DNA of 64,000 bases from an uncultured Gilliamella sp. (GTDB taxonomy: Bacteria; Pseudomonadota; Gammaproteobacteria; Enterobacterales; Orbaceae): the NCBI GenBank assembly GCA_946482005.1, contig CAMLPV010000008.1, positions 55,806-119,805 on the forward strand, given 5' to 3'. Of the stretch, positions 19,013 through 28,774 are shown piece by piece. How positions within the stretch are numbered: position 1 is the first letter of the stretch; each line of letters starts with the position of its first letter. Below the pieces are notes generated by a model. It was not told the DNA's origin. It worked only from the letters and a program-made list of their open reading frames with translations, and searched no databases. The translations under genes were made by a program, and so were the position numbers.

Positions 19013-19600
19013 TTACTCCTTACTGTCATTAGTATCTTGTTTTTTGTCTTTATCTGATGATCCACCCGCACTATATAAAAATTGTCCAATTAAATCTTCA
19101 ATAACCACTGCTGGTTTTGTGTTATATATAATAGAACCATCTTTAAGATAAGGATGATTATCTTCTTGATTTTGACTATCCGTATTTGATGAAGATGTCG
19201 GTGCATCTAAAGCATCAATATCATGTTCTGTGCTTTGATCTAATCCAAAATTGATATCAATAAATTGTTCACCTAATAAACCTGATGTTTTAATTGAAAG
19301 TGAACTTAATTTTGGAATTTTATTATATTGAGTATCTAAATCCATAGTTACCCATGGTTTATAATCTTCATTGTTCGTGGTTTTTAAGCTAATATTACTG
19401 ACACGACCAATAACAACCCCACCAATTTTAATTGGTGAGCGTACTTTCAAACCACCAATATTATCAAATTGCGCATAGACTCGATAAGAGTTATGACTAA
19501 CAAAAGATGTTGGGTCAGTTACTCTAAAGCATAAAAATAGCACTGAGACAATAACCAGCACCATAAATAATCCTACTGTAATTTCTACTTTACGACTCAT
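19013..19600 (-). CDS. mlaD: Phospholipid ABC transporter substrate-binding protein MlaD
   Basis: Inner-membrane-anchored MCE protein that forms a hexameric ring on MlaE. One N-terminal membrane segment ('VGLFMVLVIVSVLFLCFRV') is followed by the MCE domain: 'YRVYAQFDNIGGLKVRSPIK', 'GGVVIGRVSNISL', 'TSGLLGEQFIDINFG'. I start at ATG 19600 ('MSRKVEITVG'), which has GAGG 9 nt upstream and follows the mlaE stop by 11 nt; the ORF-track start at 19615 is a TTG within mlaE. The C-terminal tail is acidic and Ser/Asp-rich. Confidence 0.95.
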   Translation of the reverse strand: MSRKVEITVGLFMVLVIVSVLFLCFRVTDPTSFVSHNSYRVYAQFDNIGGLKVRSPIKIGGVVIGRVSNISLKTTNNEDYKPWVTMDLDTQYNKIPKLSSLSIKTSGLLGEQFIDINFGLDQSTEHDIDALDAPTSSSNTDSQNQEDNHPYLKDGSIIYNTKPAVVIEDLIGQFLYSAGGSSDKDKKQDTNDSKE

Positions 19601-19611
19601 GTTTAATGACC

Positions 19612-20391
19612 TCAATTACTAAACATTAATGCGGTTAAAATAAAATCTAACCCCAAAATAACTAATGATGAATAAACAACTGTATTAGTTGTTGCCCGAC
19701 TAATTCCTTCTGATGTTGGTACACAATCGTATCCATTAAAAAGTGCAATCCAAGTACTGGCAATAGCAAATGCAAAACTTTTAACAAAACAGTTACCTAA
19801 ATCATGCCACCAATCGACATTACTTTGGATGGATGACCAAAAGAACCCTGCGTCAATCCCTTTCCAATCTACACCAACTAATACGCCACCGATGATTCCG
19901 ACCGCAACAAAAATCGCTGTTAAAAATGGCATGCTAAAAAATCCTGCCCAGAACCGTGGAGCTATAATGCGGCGTAAGGGATCAACGGCCATCATTTCCA
20001 TACTTGATAGCTGTTCGGTAGCTTTCATAAGACCGATTTCAGCTGTTAAGGCAGAGCCTGCACGACCAGCAAACAGTAATCCAGCAACAACAGGTCCTAG
20101 CTCTCGTAACAATGCAAGTGCAACCAACATCCCTAAACTGGCTTCAGCCCCAAATGTTGTTAAAATAAAGTAGCCTTGTAGTGCTAGTACCATGCCGATA
20201 AACAGACCTGACACGATAATAATGGATAATGATTGTACACCAACAAAGTAGAATTGTTTGACCAGTAATGGGAATTGTTTTTTAAATTGTGGTTGACCAA
20301 TCAATGCACCAAATAGCATCATTCCTGAACGCCCGATCATGGCGATCACATTAATAAACCATTGCCCCATTTTTGCGAGTAAATTCAACAT
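19612..20391 (-). CDS. mlaE: Phospholipid ABC transporter permease MlaE
   Basis: Integral membrane permease of the Mla lipid transporter. The 259-residue protein has the MlaE/permease signatures '[20 protein letters not shown]', '[16 protein letters not shown]' and '[17 protein letters not shown]', with five to six membrane segments. The start overlaps the mlaF stop by 1 nt, and mlaD follows after 11 nt. Length equals the family norm (E. coli 260). Confidence 0.96.
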   Translation of the reverse strand: MLNLLAKMGQWFINVIAMIGRSGMMLFGALIGQPQFKKQFPLLVKQFYFVGVQSLSIIIVSGLFIGMVLALQGYFILTTFGAEASLGMLVALALLRELGPVVAGLLFAGRAGSALTAEIGLMKATEQLSSMEMMAVDPLRRIIAPRFWAGFFSMPFLTAIFVAVGIIGGVLVGVDWKGIDAGFFWSSIQSNVDWWHDLGNCFVKSFAFAIASTWIALFNGYDCVPTSEGISRATTNTVVYSSLVILGLDFILTALMFSN

Positions 20392-21206
20392 TATTTTATA
20401 CCTCTGCTTAGGTCCAATTTGTAATCATTAGCAGGATAATGAAAAGGTACTGGTCCATCTGCAAGTCCTTCCAAGAATTGTTTAACTCGTAAATCATCAT
20501 TGTCACGTAGTTGCTCTGAAGTACCACCAGCGATAATATGCTGTTCTGCTACAATGTAGGCGTAATCAGCAATACTCAACACTTCGCTTACATCATGACT
20601 AACCACAATGCATGTTAATCCTAATGATTGATTAATTTCAGAAATAAGCTTAACAATTACGCCCATTGAAATTGGATCTTGCCCAGCAAAAGGTTCGTCA
20701 AACATGATTAAATCAGGATCAAGCGCAATTGCTCTTGCTAATGCTGCTCGCCTAGCCATCCCACCAGATAATTCTGATGGCATCATATTTGCTGCACCGC
20801 GAAGTCCTACAGATTGTAACTTCATCAATACCAAGTTATGTAATACTGGTTCAGGTAATTTAAGGTGTTCGCGTAGAGGATAAGCGACATTATCAAATAC
20901 AGATAGGTCAGTAAATAATGCACCTGATTGGAATAGCATACTCATGCGCTTACGTACTTCATATAGTCTTGAGCGAGACATGCTTGGTATGTCTTCACCA
21001 TCAAATAAAATTTGTCCTGTTTGTGGTTTTAATTGCCCACCAATCAGTCTTAATAGTGTAGTTTTACCAATTCCAGAAGGCCCCATAATAGCGGTTATCT
21101 TGCCTTTTTGAACAGTCAAACTCATATTTTTATAAATAGGCCGAGTTCCACGATAGAAAGACATATCGTGTATTTCGACCAAATTTTGCTGTAATGCGTC
21201 AGTCAC
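20391..21206 (-). CDS. mlaF: Phospholipid ABC transporter ATP-binding protein MlaF
   Basis: ATPase that powers the Mla phospholipid transporter and maintains outer-membrane lipid asymmetry. The 271-residue protein has Walker A '[20 protein letters not shown]', signature '[16 protein letters not shown]' and Walker B '[13 protein letters not shown]'. The start is GTG at 21206 with AGGAAA upstream. First gene of mlaFEDCB-ibaG on this strand; spacing of the first five genes is tight. Confidence 0.96.
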   Translation of the reverse strand: MTDALQQNLVEIHDMSFYRGTRPIYKNMSLTVQKGKITAIMGPSGIGKTTLLRLIGGQLKPQTGQILFDGEDIPSMSRSRLYEVRKRMSMLFQSGALFTDLSVFDNVAYPLREHLKLPEPVLHNLVLMKLQSVGLRGAANMMPSELSGGMARRAALARAIALDPDLIMFDEPFAGQDPISMGVIVKLISEINQSLGLTCIVVSHDVSEVLSIADYAYIVAEQHIIAGGTSEQLRDNDDLRVKQFLEGLADGPVPFHYPANDYKLDLSRGIK

Positions 21207-21340
21207 AATGATTTCCTACACTACCAGAATTAAAATTTCGCCTATTTTACTTGATATTTATTAATAATGAAATCTATTAAACATATTATCAATGAGTCTG
21301 TGTTTACTAATTTAAACCTGTTATAACGAACTTATTCGTG

Positions 21341-21386
21341 TGTTTTATACTCAAACGTATAGTTAACCTCAAACTTTTTTACATTC
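21341..21386 (-). repeat. Dispersed intergenic repeat, copy D
   Basis: Read on the minus strand: TGTAAAAAAGTTTGAGGTTA, then ACTATAC, then GTTTGAGTATAAAA. It is nearly identical to copy C at 25881 and lies about 140 nt upstream of mlaF. Confidence 0.6.
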
Positions 21387-21476
21387 ATTGCTGTTTATTA
21401 ATCTGCAATAAAGTCGTATTTAAACTCAGGTGATAGAACTTAAGTAATAAAGATGTTTAATAAATATAGGTAATAA

Positions 21477-21495
21477 AGAGAGTAATTTACTCTCT
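21477..21495 (-). terminator. Hairpin terminator of the metN-metI operon
   Basis: AGAGAGTAA and TTACTCTCT form a nearly loopless palindrome 10 nt after the metI stop, followed on the minus strand by TTATT. The T tract is weak. Confidence 0.5.
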
Positions 21496-21505
21496 ATATT
21501 ATCCC

Positions 21506-22213
21506 TTAGTTAAGCAATTCATGCCGTGCCTTGCGGGCTAAATAGTTACCCGTACTTTGTACAAATTGAATGACAATAACCAAAATAAACACACAGATGT
21601 AAGTTACCGTTGTGTCAAAACGTTGATAACCATATGAAATAGCTAAATCGCCAATACCACCTGCACCAATAGCACCTGCCATGGCGGTCGCTCCAATTAA
21701 ACCAATTGTGGCGGTTGTAAGCGTTAAAAGTAATGAGCTAAAAGCTTCTGGTAACATAAAATGCCAAATTATTTGAATTGGCGTTGCGCCCATAGCTTCA
21801 GCAGCTTCTATAATACCGCTTTTTACGTCTAATAACGAGTTTTCCACTAATCGAGCTATGTAAGGAGCCACATAAAAAGTGAGTGGAACAATTGCTGCTG
21901 TAGTACCAATTGAGCTGCCGACAATAAACTTTGTTAAAGGCAAAATTGCCACAAGTAAAATAATGAATGGCAATGAACGCACTAAATTAATGATTGGGTT
22001 GATAATGCGATAGACTCGTCTATTTTCAAGTAGCCCAGAGGGGCGAGTGGTTACTAAACAGATACCCAGCGGAATGCCAATCAGAGAGCCCAATATTAAA
22101 GAAAAAACAACCATAATCAAGGTTTCGTAAGATGCGTGTATAAACTGATCAGAGGTGACAGTAGTGGCAAAATTCGTACTTAAATAACTAAGTATATTAT
22201 CAAATATTTGCAT
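21506..22213 (-). CDS. metI: Methionine-type ABC transporter permease MetI
   Basis: Inner-membrane permease of the MetNIQ importer. The 235-residue protein has five hydrophobic segments and the permease EAA loop 'GIIEAAEAMGATPIQIIWHF'. 'IPLGICLVTTRPSGL' and 'AGAIGAGGIGDLAISYGYQR' are typical of MetI. It directly abuts metN. The family imports D/L-methionine or, in some members, other small amino-acid derivatives. Confidence 0.94.
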   Translation of the reverse strand: MQIFDNILSYLSTNFATTVTSDQFIHASYETLIMVVFSLILGSLIGIPLGICLVTTRPSGLLENRRVYRIINPIINLVRSLPFIILLVAILPLTKFIVGSSIGTTAAIVPLTFYVAPYIARLVENSLLDVKSGIIEAAEAMGATPIQIIWHFMLPEAFSSLLLTLTTATIGLIGATAMAGAIGAGGIGDLAISYGYQRFDTTVTYICVFILVIVIQFVQSTGNYLARKARHELLN

Positions 22214-23257
22214 TTAATTAATCTCCCATTGTTTTATTTTGGTAACTTGTACACCACGTTCACGTAGATAGTGCACCGCTTGGTCAATGTTACTATCCTC
22301 ACCTTTTAATTGAACAAACATACTGCCTAAAACCGTTTTTTCGATTTCTGACATATGGGCAAATAAAATATTCACGATAACTTTTTGTTGTAAAATGAGT
22401 GAATTAATGACGGGCTCAGAGGCTGAACGTCCTAAAAACTCCAATTTAAATAATTTGATATTATTTTTGTCTCCTTCTATTTTTAATAGATTTTCAACTA
22501 CACCACTTGGAATTTGATCGTTTATCACAGAGCTGACAAAATTTTGTGTCGTGTGATGTTTCGGGTGGCCAAATACATCAAGCACATTACCATGCTCAAT
22601 GATGTTACCTTTTTCCATGACGGCAACTTTGTGACAAATTCGTTCAATAACACTCATTTCATGAGTGATTAATACAACGGTTATTTTATATTTTTCATTG
22701 ATTTGTTTTATTAAGTCTAAAATGGATTGAGTTGTTTGTGGATCAAGCGCTGATGTAGCTTCGTCGCACAGCAGTATATCTGGATTGTTAGCTAAAGCTC
22801 GCGCAATACCTATGCGCTGTTTTTGCCCACCCGATAGCTCTTTAGGATAGCTATTAGCTTTATCTCTTAATCCCACAAACTCCAATAGTTCATACACTTT
22901 TTGTTTAATCGTTTGTTTATCTTTTTTGATTAGGACTAATGGAATAGCAACATTTTCAAATACGGTTTTTGATTCAAGTAAATTAAAGTGCTGGAAGATC
23001 ATGCCGATTTTTCGACGAACTTGACGTAGCTCTTGACTAGATAGTTGATTGAGTAATTGGTTTTGAATTGTGACACTGCCTTGAGTCGGTCTTTCAAGAA
23101 AGTTAATTAAACGAACAAGTGTGCTTTTTCCTGCTCCACTATAACCGATAATGCCATAAATATCCCCCTTTGCTATGGTTAAATTGATATTATTTAATGC
23201 TTGGGTAGTAATGCCATTGCGCTCATATTGTTTTGATACATTTTCAAATTTAATCAT
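22214..23257 (-). CDS. metN: Methionine-type ABC transporter ATP-binding protein MetN
   Basis: ATPase of the MetNIQ importer. The 347-residue protein has Walker A 'GIIGYSGAGKSTLVRLINFL', signature 'KELSGGQKQRIGIARALANN', Walker B 'ILLCDEATSALDP', and a C-terminal NIL (ligand-sensing) domain from about residue 265 ('IKLFKLEFLGRSASEPVIN'), which mediates feedback inhibition by methionine in known members. The start overlaps the amidohydrolase stop by 1 nt. Confidence 0.95.
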   Translation of the reverse strand: MIKFENVSKQYERNGITTQALNNINLTIAKGDIYGIIGYSGAGKSTLVRLINFLERPTQGSVTIQNQLLNQLSSQELRQVRRKIGMIFQHFNLLESKTVFENVAIPLVLIKKDKQTIKQKVYELLEFVGLRDKANSYPKELSGGQKQRIGIARALANNPDILLCDEATSALDPQTTQSILDLIKQINEKYKITVVLITHEMSVIERICHKVAVMEKGNIIEHGNVLDVFGHPKHHTTQNFVSSVINDQIPSGVVENLLKIEGDKNNIKLFKLEFLGRSASEPVINSLILQQKVIVNILFAHMSEIEKTVLGSMFVQLKGEDSNIDQAVHYLRERGVQVTKIKQWEIN

Positions 23258-24411
23258 TAGTTACCACCTGCTTTTTTATCTTGTGCTAATTGAATTAGTG
23301 CTTGCTTGGCAAGTTCAGATAAATAGTTAACGGCAGGCATTATCATATCTCGATTAAGCTGAAATTTAGGATGATGAACAGCGTAAGGACTTTGTGAACC
23401 AAGGTTAATAAAAGCGCCGGGAACGTGATGTAAGTAATGAGCAAAATCTTCGCCACCAAGTTGAGGTTTAAAGTCGACGATTTCATAATTTGCATGTTTA
23501 GCAACTTGTTTGGCAAATTCAACCCATTTAGCATCATTAATAATGGATGGTGGACCATCAAACCAGCGTAGCTCAGCTTGTGCACCTAAGGCAGAAGCAA
23601 TATTTTCAGTAATATTTTTTAGCTGCTGTTTAACTTTTGCTCTAATTTCAGGCATGAGCGTTCTAACCGTTCCCTCCATTTCTACCGTTTCGGGAATTAC
23701 ATTCCAAGTATTTCCTCCTTGAAATTTGGTAATACTAATGATAACCGCATCTAATCCGCTCACACTTCGACTTGATATTGTTTGAACTGCATTAACTATT
23801 TGAGCGCCAACAACGATAGGATCAACTCCTGTTTCTGGTCTTGCTGCATGCGCACCGACACCTTTAACAGTAATTTCAATACGGTCAACATTAGCAGAAA
23901 ACGGCCCAGCACATGATGCCATCTGATTTATGGTTAAATTGGGATTATTATGTTGCCCTAATATTGCATCAACGCCCTTTAATGCACCAATTTCAATAAA
24001 GTGTAATGCACCACTAAAGTTTTCTTCAGCAGGCTGAAATAGTAGACGAATTGTTCCTTTTAAATCTTTTTCATGTGCTTTTAGTAAGTATGCTGATCCC
24101 ATTAAAATAGCAGTATGTACGTCGTGTCCACAGGCATGCATTACATTTGGATTTTTTGAACGATATTCACACGTGGTTTGTTCTTCGATAGGCAATGCAT
24201 CAATATCAGCACGTAATGCTAGCACTGGTGAGCCGGAGCCTATTTCTGCTATCACACCTGTTTTAGCGCCTAATTCCAAAATGCGTATATTGGCTTTTTG
24301 TAAATAAGATTTTAATCGTTTTGTGGTTTCAAATTCCTGATTAGAAAGTTCAGGATATTGGTGTAACTCGACAAAGAGTCGATGAATAATATTTGCGATA
24401 GTTTGACTCAT
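23257..24411 (-). CDS. M20 family amidohydrolase (N-acyl-amino-acid deacylase type)
   Basis: Predicted metal-dependent hydrolase that removes acyl groups from amino acids or cleaves related amides. The 384-residue protein has the M20D signature elements 'LALRADIDALPIEEQTTCEY', 'VMHACGHDVHTAILMGSAYL', 'LLFQPAEENFSGA' and 'LGGEDFAHYLHHVPGAFINL'. It is the first gene of a tight operon with metN and metI, with metQ divergent. The context suggests that the transporter brings in a conjugated amino acid that this enzyme frees; that is inference. Confidence 0.9.
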   Translation of the reverse strand: MSQTIANIIHRLFVELHQYPELSNQEFETTKRLKSYLQKANIRILELGAKTGVIAEIGSGSPVLALRADIDALPIEEQTTCEYRSKNPNVMHACGHDVHTAILMGSAYLLKAHEKDLKGTIRLLFQPAEENFSGALHFIEIGALKGVDAILGQHNNPNLTINQMASCAGPFSANVDRIEITVKGVGAHAARPETGVDPIVVGAQIVNAVQTISSRSVSGLDAVIISITKFQGGNTWNVIPETVEMEGTVRTLMPEIRAKVKQQLKNITENIASALGAQAELRWFDGPPSIINDAKWVEFAKQVAKHANYEIVDFKPQLGGEDFAHYLHHVPGAFINLGSQSPYAVHHPKFQLNRDMIMPAVNYLSELAKQALIQLAQDKKAGGN

Positions 24412-24595
24412 AATATATCCAACGATTAATAATGATTGATACTATTAACGGTAACATAGGCATATTTATCTCTCTAATAATCGTTTTTTATATCTTATTC
24501 CAAAAAGTTATAAGATAGAATTACATGGAATAAATGAACTATTTTTTCTATGTTAGAGTGTATCTAATGTTTCTAGCTTACAAAGGGTAGCTCAC
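24412..24595. promoter_or_regulatory. Divergent promoter region of the amidohydrolase-metNI operon and metQ
   Basis: The 184-nt AT-rich gap separates the divergent start codons. I see no SAM riboswitch core and no clear tandem MetJ boxes (AGACGTCT). Pairs such as TTTATATCTTATTCC/TTATAAGATAGAATT hint at a local inverted repeat. Confidence 0.3.
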
Positions 24596-25444
24596 ATGAA
24601 AATATGTTTTATCAAACAAAAATTATTTAAATACCTATCATTAGCATTAATCGTATGTTCTGCATTTTTTATAAATGCTTGTAACGATTCATCCAAGCAA
24701 GCTAATAATCAAACCAAAAAAGAGATTAGTATGGGGGTGTCGCCTGGCCCCTATAATGATCTTTTTAAAGATGCCGTTAAGCCAATATTAGAATCAGAAG
24801 GATATAAGGTTAAGTTAGTTAATTTTCCTCATTTACTTGAATCCGATGTGGCTTTAAGTGAAGGTAGTATTGATTTAACGGTCGCTCAGCATACTGCTTA
24901 TATGGATGTTTTTAATAGTCAGCGCAAAGCTAATTTAAAGCCAGTGGTTCATGTGCCGTCTGTACCGGCAGCCATATTTTCAAATAAGTATACCTCATTG
25001 CAGCAAGTGTTTGCGGGGGCTAAAGTGGCGATTCCACAAGATGCGTCAAATGCGGCCCGTTCTTATAACTTACTCGAAAAAGCAGGTTGGATAAAATTGA
25101 AAGAAAATGCTAATCCAATTATCGTTAGTAAAAATGATATCGCTCAAAACATTGCAGGCATTGATATTGTTGAAATGGATTCAGCTAATATACCTCGTGT
25201 CATGAACGAAGTAGATTTTGCGGTGATACCAGGAAGTATCGTTTATTCAGCTAACATTGACTCAAATAAAGCGTTACTTTTAGAAACCATTATTCCTGAT
25301 TTAGAAATTATGGTTGTTGTGAACGGCGGTAATGAAAACAGTCAATGGGCTCAAGATATTAAGCGCATTTACCAATCCCAACAGTTTAAAGATTATATGA
25401 AAGAGCATAATCAAAATGGTTATTGGGTAATGCCTCAGGAATAG
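24596..25444 (+). CDS. metQ: MetQ/NlpA-type lipoprotein, methionine ABC transporter substrate-binding protein
   Basis: Membrane-anchored lipoprotein that delivers substrate to MetNI. The 282-residue protein begins with a lipoprotein signal peptide ending in a lipobox-like 'FFINACNDSS' (Cys near residue 29). Family motifs are 'SMGVSPGPYNDLFKDAVKPI', 'VALSEGSIDLTVAQHTAYMD' and 'KVAIPQDASNAARSYNLLEK'. It is divergent from the amidohydrolase-metN-metI operon instead of downstream as in E. coli metNIQ. Methionine specificity is by family and not proven here. Confidence 0.92.
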   Translation: MKICFIKQKLFKYLSLALIVCSAFFINACNDSSKQANNQTKKEISMGVSPGPYNDLFKDAVKPILESEGYKVKLVNFPHLLESDVALSEGSIDLTVAQHTAYMDVFNSQRKANLKPVVHVPSVPAAIFSNKYTSLQQVFAGAKVAIPQDASNAARSYNLLEKAGWIKLKENANPIIVSKNDIAQNIAGIDIVEMDSANIPRVMNEVDFAVIPGSIVYSANIDSNKALLLETIIPDLEIMVVVNGGNENSQWAQDIKRIYQSQQFKDYMKEHNQNGYWVMPQE

Positions 25445-25485
25445 ATCAAAATTCTCATTAGGATAAAGTATATATAGTTGCATAC

Positions 25486-25510
25486 AGCCCATGTAGTCAT
25501 GGGCTTTTTA
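25486..25510 (+). terminator. Rho-independent terminator of metQ
   Basis: AGCCCATG-TAGT-CATGGGCT followed by TTTTTA. The tail touches the stop codon of the convergent rhodanese gene at 25508. Confidence 0.85.
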
Positions 25511-25843
25511 ATACCTTGTCATCTGTTCATCAATAGTGAGCGCCCAAGCGTCGATCCCACCTGTAAGGTTATATAAATACTCGGTATCAAAGCCATTTTC
25601 GGCTAAATAGTTAGCTACATTTAAGCTTCTAACACCGCGGTGGCAGTAAATAACGATATCAATTCCATCTGGAATTTCATCTAAATATAATGGAATAAGA
25701 TTCATTGGAATATGTGTTGATCCATTAATACTACAAATGGCAACTTCATTAGGTTCACGGACATCAAGTAAGAATAACTTTTCAGATGCCTCTATTTTTT
25801 GTGCTAGCTCAGCAGGTGTTATTTCTTTTATGGTAATTGTCAT
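25508..25843 (-). CDS. glpE: Rhodanese-domain sulfurtransferase (GlpE-like)
   Basis: A single rhodanese domain of 111 residues that transfers sulfane sulfur to thiol acceptors such as cyanide or thioredoxin. The active-site cysteine is in 'VIYCHRGVRSLNVANYL' (near residue 68), and 'FLLDVREPNEVAICSI' is the N-terminal rhodanese motif. 'GGIDAWALTID' closes the domain. Length and loop fit GlpE-type proteins, but assignment among small rhodaneses is tentative; the glycerol-3-phosphate genes that usually accompany glpE are not in the window. Confidence 0.82.
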   Translation of the reverse strand: MTITIKEITPAELAQKIEASEKLFLLDVREPNEVAICSINGSTHIPMNLIPLYLDEIPDGIDIVIYCHRGVRSLNVANYLAENGFDTEYLYNLTGGIDAWALTIDEQMTRY

Positions 25844-25880
25844 TTAAAGTCCGTTATCTTATTTTTTTAAAAGGTAGAAA

Positions 25881-25923
25881 TGTCAAAAAGTTTGAGGTTA
25901 CCTATACGTTTTAGTAAAAAACC
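25881..25923 (+). repeat. Dispersed intergenic repeat, copy C
   Basis: TGTCAAAAAGTTTGAGGTTA, then CCTATAC, then GTTTTAGTAAAAAA. It lies between the rhodanese gene and pepN. On the minus strand its end supplies TTGACA, possibly the -35 box of the rhodanese gene. Confidence 0.6.
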
Positions 25924-25938
25924 ATCGAATAATAAAGT

Positions 25939-25978
25939 CATATCATCCTACTATAATTATGTAGGATGATATGTTTTA
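25939..25978. terminator. Perfect 13-bp hairpin downstream of pepN
   Basis: CATATCATCCTAC (25939-25951) and GTAGGATGATATG (25961-25973) enclose 9 nt, followed by TTTTATT on the plus strand. It lies 10 nt after the pepN stop on the minus strand, whose own downstream side is ACTTTATTA. Confidence 0.65.
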
Positions 25979-25982
25979 TTGA

Positions 25983-28616
25983 TTATGCTGCTAAAGCTTT
26001 ACTAATTTTTTCATATAAATCTTTAGAGAGATTATCAAGTTTTAGTAATCTTTCAAGCGCTGTTCGCATCAGTTGTTGACGTTTTTCGCCATAACGTTTC
26101 AACCGAATCAGTGGATCGATTAATCTAGCAGCAACTTGTGGATTTTTCTGGTTCAACTCAGTCAAGATTTCAACTAAGAAATGATAACCACTGCCATCTT
26201 CAGCATGAAAAGCAACAGGGTTATTATTTACAAAAGCCCCAATTAATGCACGAATGCGATTTGGATTATTCATTGAGAATGAACGGTGAGTTAATAATTT
26301 CTTCACGGTTGATAGCACATGGGTATCTGGACTTGTTGCATTAAGGGATAACCATTTATCCATTACCAAGCCATCTTTATGCCATTTATTATCAAAATCA
26401 GTTAACAATTCATTGTAACAATCAAGTTGCGCTTTAACTGCTGTAGTTAGAGCAGCTAAGCAATCCGTCATGTTATTAGCGTGATAGTATTGCTGACTTA
26501 CTAATGTGTTGGCATGGGATTTATTATCTGCATAGGCTAATAAAGTTAAACAGCAGTTTTTAAGTGATCGCTTAGCAATATCTTTATGTTCAATATGATA
26601 GTCAACTACTTTATTATCAAAATAAACAGCATTTAATTCGTCGTTCAGTTCATTGGCAAAACGACTCAGTAAAAACTGACGAACTTGATAAATAGCTGTT
26701 GGATCGATGACTTTAAATAAATTGGCTAATTCGTTTTCAGACGGTAAAGTCAGAATTTGTGCAATTAAAGCTGGATCAGTTGTTTCTGATAATAATACTG
26801 CTCTAAAGGCATCTAATACTGATTCTGGCAATGTTAATTCACGATTTTCTTGGAAATTCGCTACATTTAAGCGTACATATTTTGCCAATAACATTTGTGC
26901 GGCATCATAACGACTAAAAGCATTAGTCGCATGTTGCATCAAGAAAATAAGATCATCGTCTTGATAATCATAAGTTAATTTAACAGGTGCTGAAAAATCC
27001 CGTAATAGTGAGATAATGGGTTTTTCATTAACATGGTCAAAAATAAATTGCTGTTTAGACTGAGTTAAATTTAAAACATGGTGAATAGGTTTACCTTGAT
27101 ATTGTAGTGTAATCACTTGACCATTATGTTGATATAATTCAATATCTAGCGGAATATGCAGTGCTTGTTTTTTCGCTTGATCTTGAGTTGCAGGAGTATG
27201 TTGTTCGACTGTTAAAGTATATTGCTGATTTTTGGAGTCATAACTATCAGTAACAGTTAATTCAGGTGTTCCTGATTGGCTATACCATAATTTGAATTGA
27301 GTTAAATCGATTCCTGATGCATCTTGCATTGCTGCTACAAAATCATCACACGTTGCTGCACTACCGTCATGACGTTCAAAATAGAGCTTCATACCCGCTT
27401 GGAATTTGTCTTCGCCTAATAGAGTATGCATCATACGAATCACTTCTGCGCCTTTCTCATACACGGTTACCGTGTAAAAATTATTCATCTCAATAACTTG
27501 GTCAGGGCGAATAGGGTGTGACATCGGACTTGCATCTTCGGCAAACTGTACTGTGCGCATTAATTTAACGTCATCAATACGTTTAACGGCTCTTGAACCC
27601 ATGTCAGAACTGAATTCTTGATCTCGAAATACCGTTAATCCTTCTTTTAAACTAAGTTGGAACCAATCTCGGCAAGTGACCCGATCGCCTGTCCAATTGT
27701 GAAAATATTCGTGACCAATTACCCCTTCAATCCCCAAATAGTCGGTATCGGTTGCGGTTTCTGGTTTGGCTAATACATATTTGGAGTTAAAGATATTCAG
27801 ACCTTTATTTTCCATTGCGCCCATATTGAAAAAATCAACCGCAACGATCATGAAAATATCTAAATCATATTCTAAACCAAAACGTGTTTCGTCCCAGCGC
27901 ATCGAATTTTTTAAACTCGTCATAGCCCAATGTGAACGGTCTAAATTACCTTTATCAACATAAATTTCTAAATCAACTTTACGATTAGATTGAGTGGTAA
28001 ATTGATCTCTCAATATGTCAAAGTCACCTGCAACTAATGCAAATAGATAGGCTGGTTTAGGGAAAGGGTCTTGCCATTGAACCCAATGACGACCGTCAGC
28101 AAGTTCACCTTGTGCAATACGGTTACCATTAGAAAGTAGATAAGGATAATGTTGTTTATTGGCAGTGATTCGAGTTGAAAAGCGAGCAAGAACATCTGGA
28201 CGATCAAGATAATAGGTGATATGTCTAAATCCTTCTGCTTCGCATTGAGTGCATAGCGCTTCGCCTGAAACGTATAATCCTTCCAGCGCTGTATTATCAA
28301 TTGGCTTAATTTCGTTAACAATAGTAAGGGTGAATTCGCTTGGAACATTCTGAATGATTAGACCTATTTCAGTGATTTGATAATCTTGCCAAGGTTGTTC
28401 ATTAATGTTGATCGAAATGAGCTTAAGGTCTTCGCCATCTAAAATGAGATCGTTTGCTTGCTGGTTTTTTTGCACAACACGGCTACGAGCAGTGACTGTG
28501 GTTATTTCTGGCGCCAAATCAAAATCAAGATCAATGTCTGTAATGGTAAAATCTGGAGTTTTATAATCGAGACGATATTTGGCAATGGGTTGTAATTCAG
28601 CTGTTTTGGTATTCAT
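25983..28616 (-). CDS. pepN: Aminopeptidase N (M1 family)
   Basis: Broad cytoplasmic zinc aminopeptidase that removes N-terminal residues from peptides. The 877-residue protein has the exopeptidase motif 'FNMGAMENKGLNIFNSKYVL' (GAMEN, near residue 267) and zinc motif 'GVIGHEYFHNWTGDRVTCRD' (HExxH, near residue 305) with the third ligand in 'LKEGLTVFRDQEF'. The M1 C-terminal superhelix ends 'LDNLSKDLYEKISKALAA'. Length agrees with the E. coli enzyme (870). It is divergent from pncB. Confidence 0.97.
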   Translation of the reverse strand: MNTKTAELQPIAKYRLDYKTPDFTITDIDLDFDLAPEITTVTARSRVVQKNQQANDLILDGEDLKLISININEQPWQDYQITEIGLIIQNVPSEFTLTIVNEIKPIDNTALEGLYVSGEALCTQCEAEGFRHITYYLDRPDVLARFSTRITANKQHYPYLLSNGNRIAQGELADGRHWVQWQDPFPKPAYLFALVAGDFDILRDQFTTQSNRKVDLEIYVDKGNLDRSHWAMTSLKNSMRWDETRFGLEYDLDIFMIVAVDFFNMGAMENKGLNIFNSKYVLAKPETATDTDYLGIEGVIGHEYFHNWTGDRVTCRDWFQLSLKEGLTVFRDQEFSSDMGSRAVKRIDDVKLMRTVQFAEDASPMSHPIRPDQVIEMNNFYTVTVYEKGAEVIRMMHTLLGEDKFQAGMKLYFERHDGSAATCDDFVAAMQDASGIDLTQFKLWYSQSGTPELTVTDSYDSKNQQYTLTVEQHTPATQDQAKKQALHIPLDIELYQHNGQVITLQYQGKPIHHVLNLTQSKQQFIFDHVNEKPIISLLRDFSAPVKLTYDYQDDDLIFLMQHATNAFSRYDAAQMLLAKYVRLNVANFQENRELTLPESVLDAFRAVLLSETTDPALIAQILTLPSENELANLFKVIDPTAIYQVRQFLLSRFANELNDELNAVYFDNKVVDYHIEHKDIAKRSLKNCCLTLLAYADNKSHANTLVSQQYYHANNMTDCLAALTTAVKAQLDCYNELLTDFDNKWHKDGLVMDKWLSLNATSPDTHVLSTVKKLLTHRSFSMNNPNRIRALIGAFVNNNPVAFHAEDGSGYHFLVEILTELNQKNPQVAARLIDPLIRLKRYGEKRQQLMRTALERLLKLDNLSKDLYEKISKALAA

Positions 28617-28727
28617 TTTTGTCGTGACCTTTTTGGTTGGTATTCAATCTATATCCTATTTAGTTAGTATTATAGCTGATTAAAAATAATCTTATTACAT
28701 AATTAATCTATATCTTCACTATTATTC

Positions 28728-28736
28728 TGCTATAAT
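28728..28736 (+). promoter_or_regulatory. Extended -10 promoter of pncB
   Basis: TGCTATAAT, an extended -10 element with no obvious -35 box, lies about 40 nt before the pncB start. Confidence 0.55.
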
Positions 28737-28774
28737 CTGAGGAATTTTCTTTATAGTAGTAATAATAGATACAT

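Larger units (their letters stand above)
21207..21505. promoter_or_regulatory. Intergenic region between metI and mlaF
   Basis: This 299-nt AT-rich gap holds the presumed mla promoter, repeat copy D (21341-21386, minus orientation) and the metI terminator hairpin (21477-21495). I cannot place the mla -10/-35 boxes reliably and see no ORF. Confidence 0.4.

Noticed and set aside
24412-24595. SAM riboswitch or MetJ boxes upstream of metQ
   Set aside because: No recognisable core or tandem AGACGTCT-like boxes.
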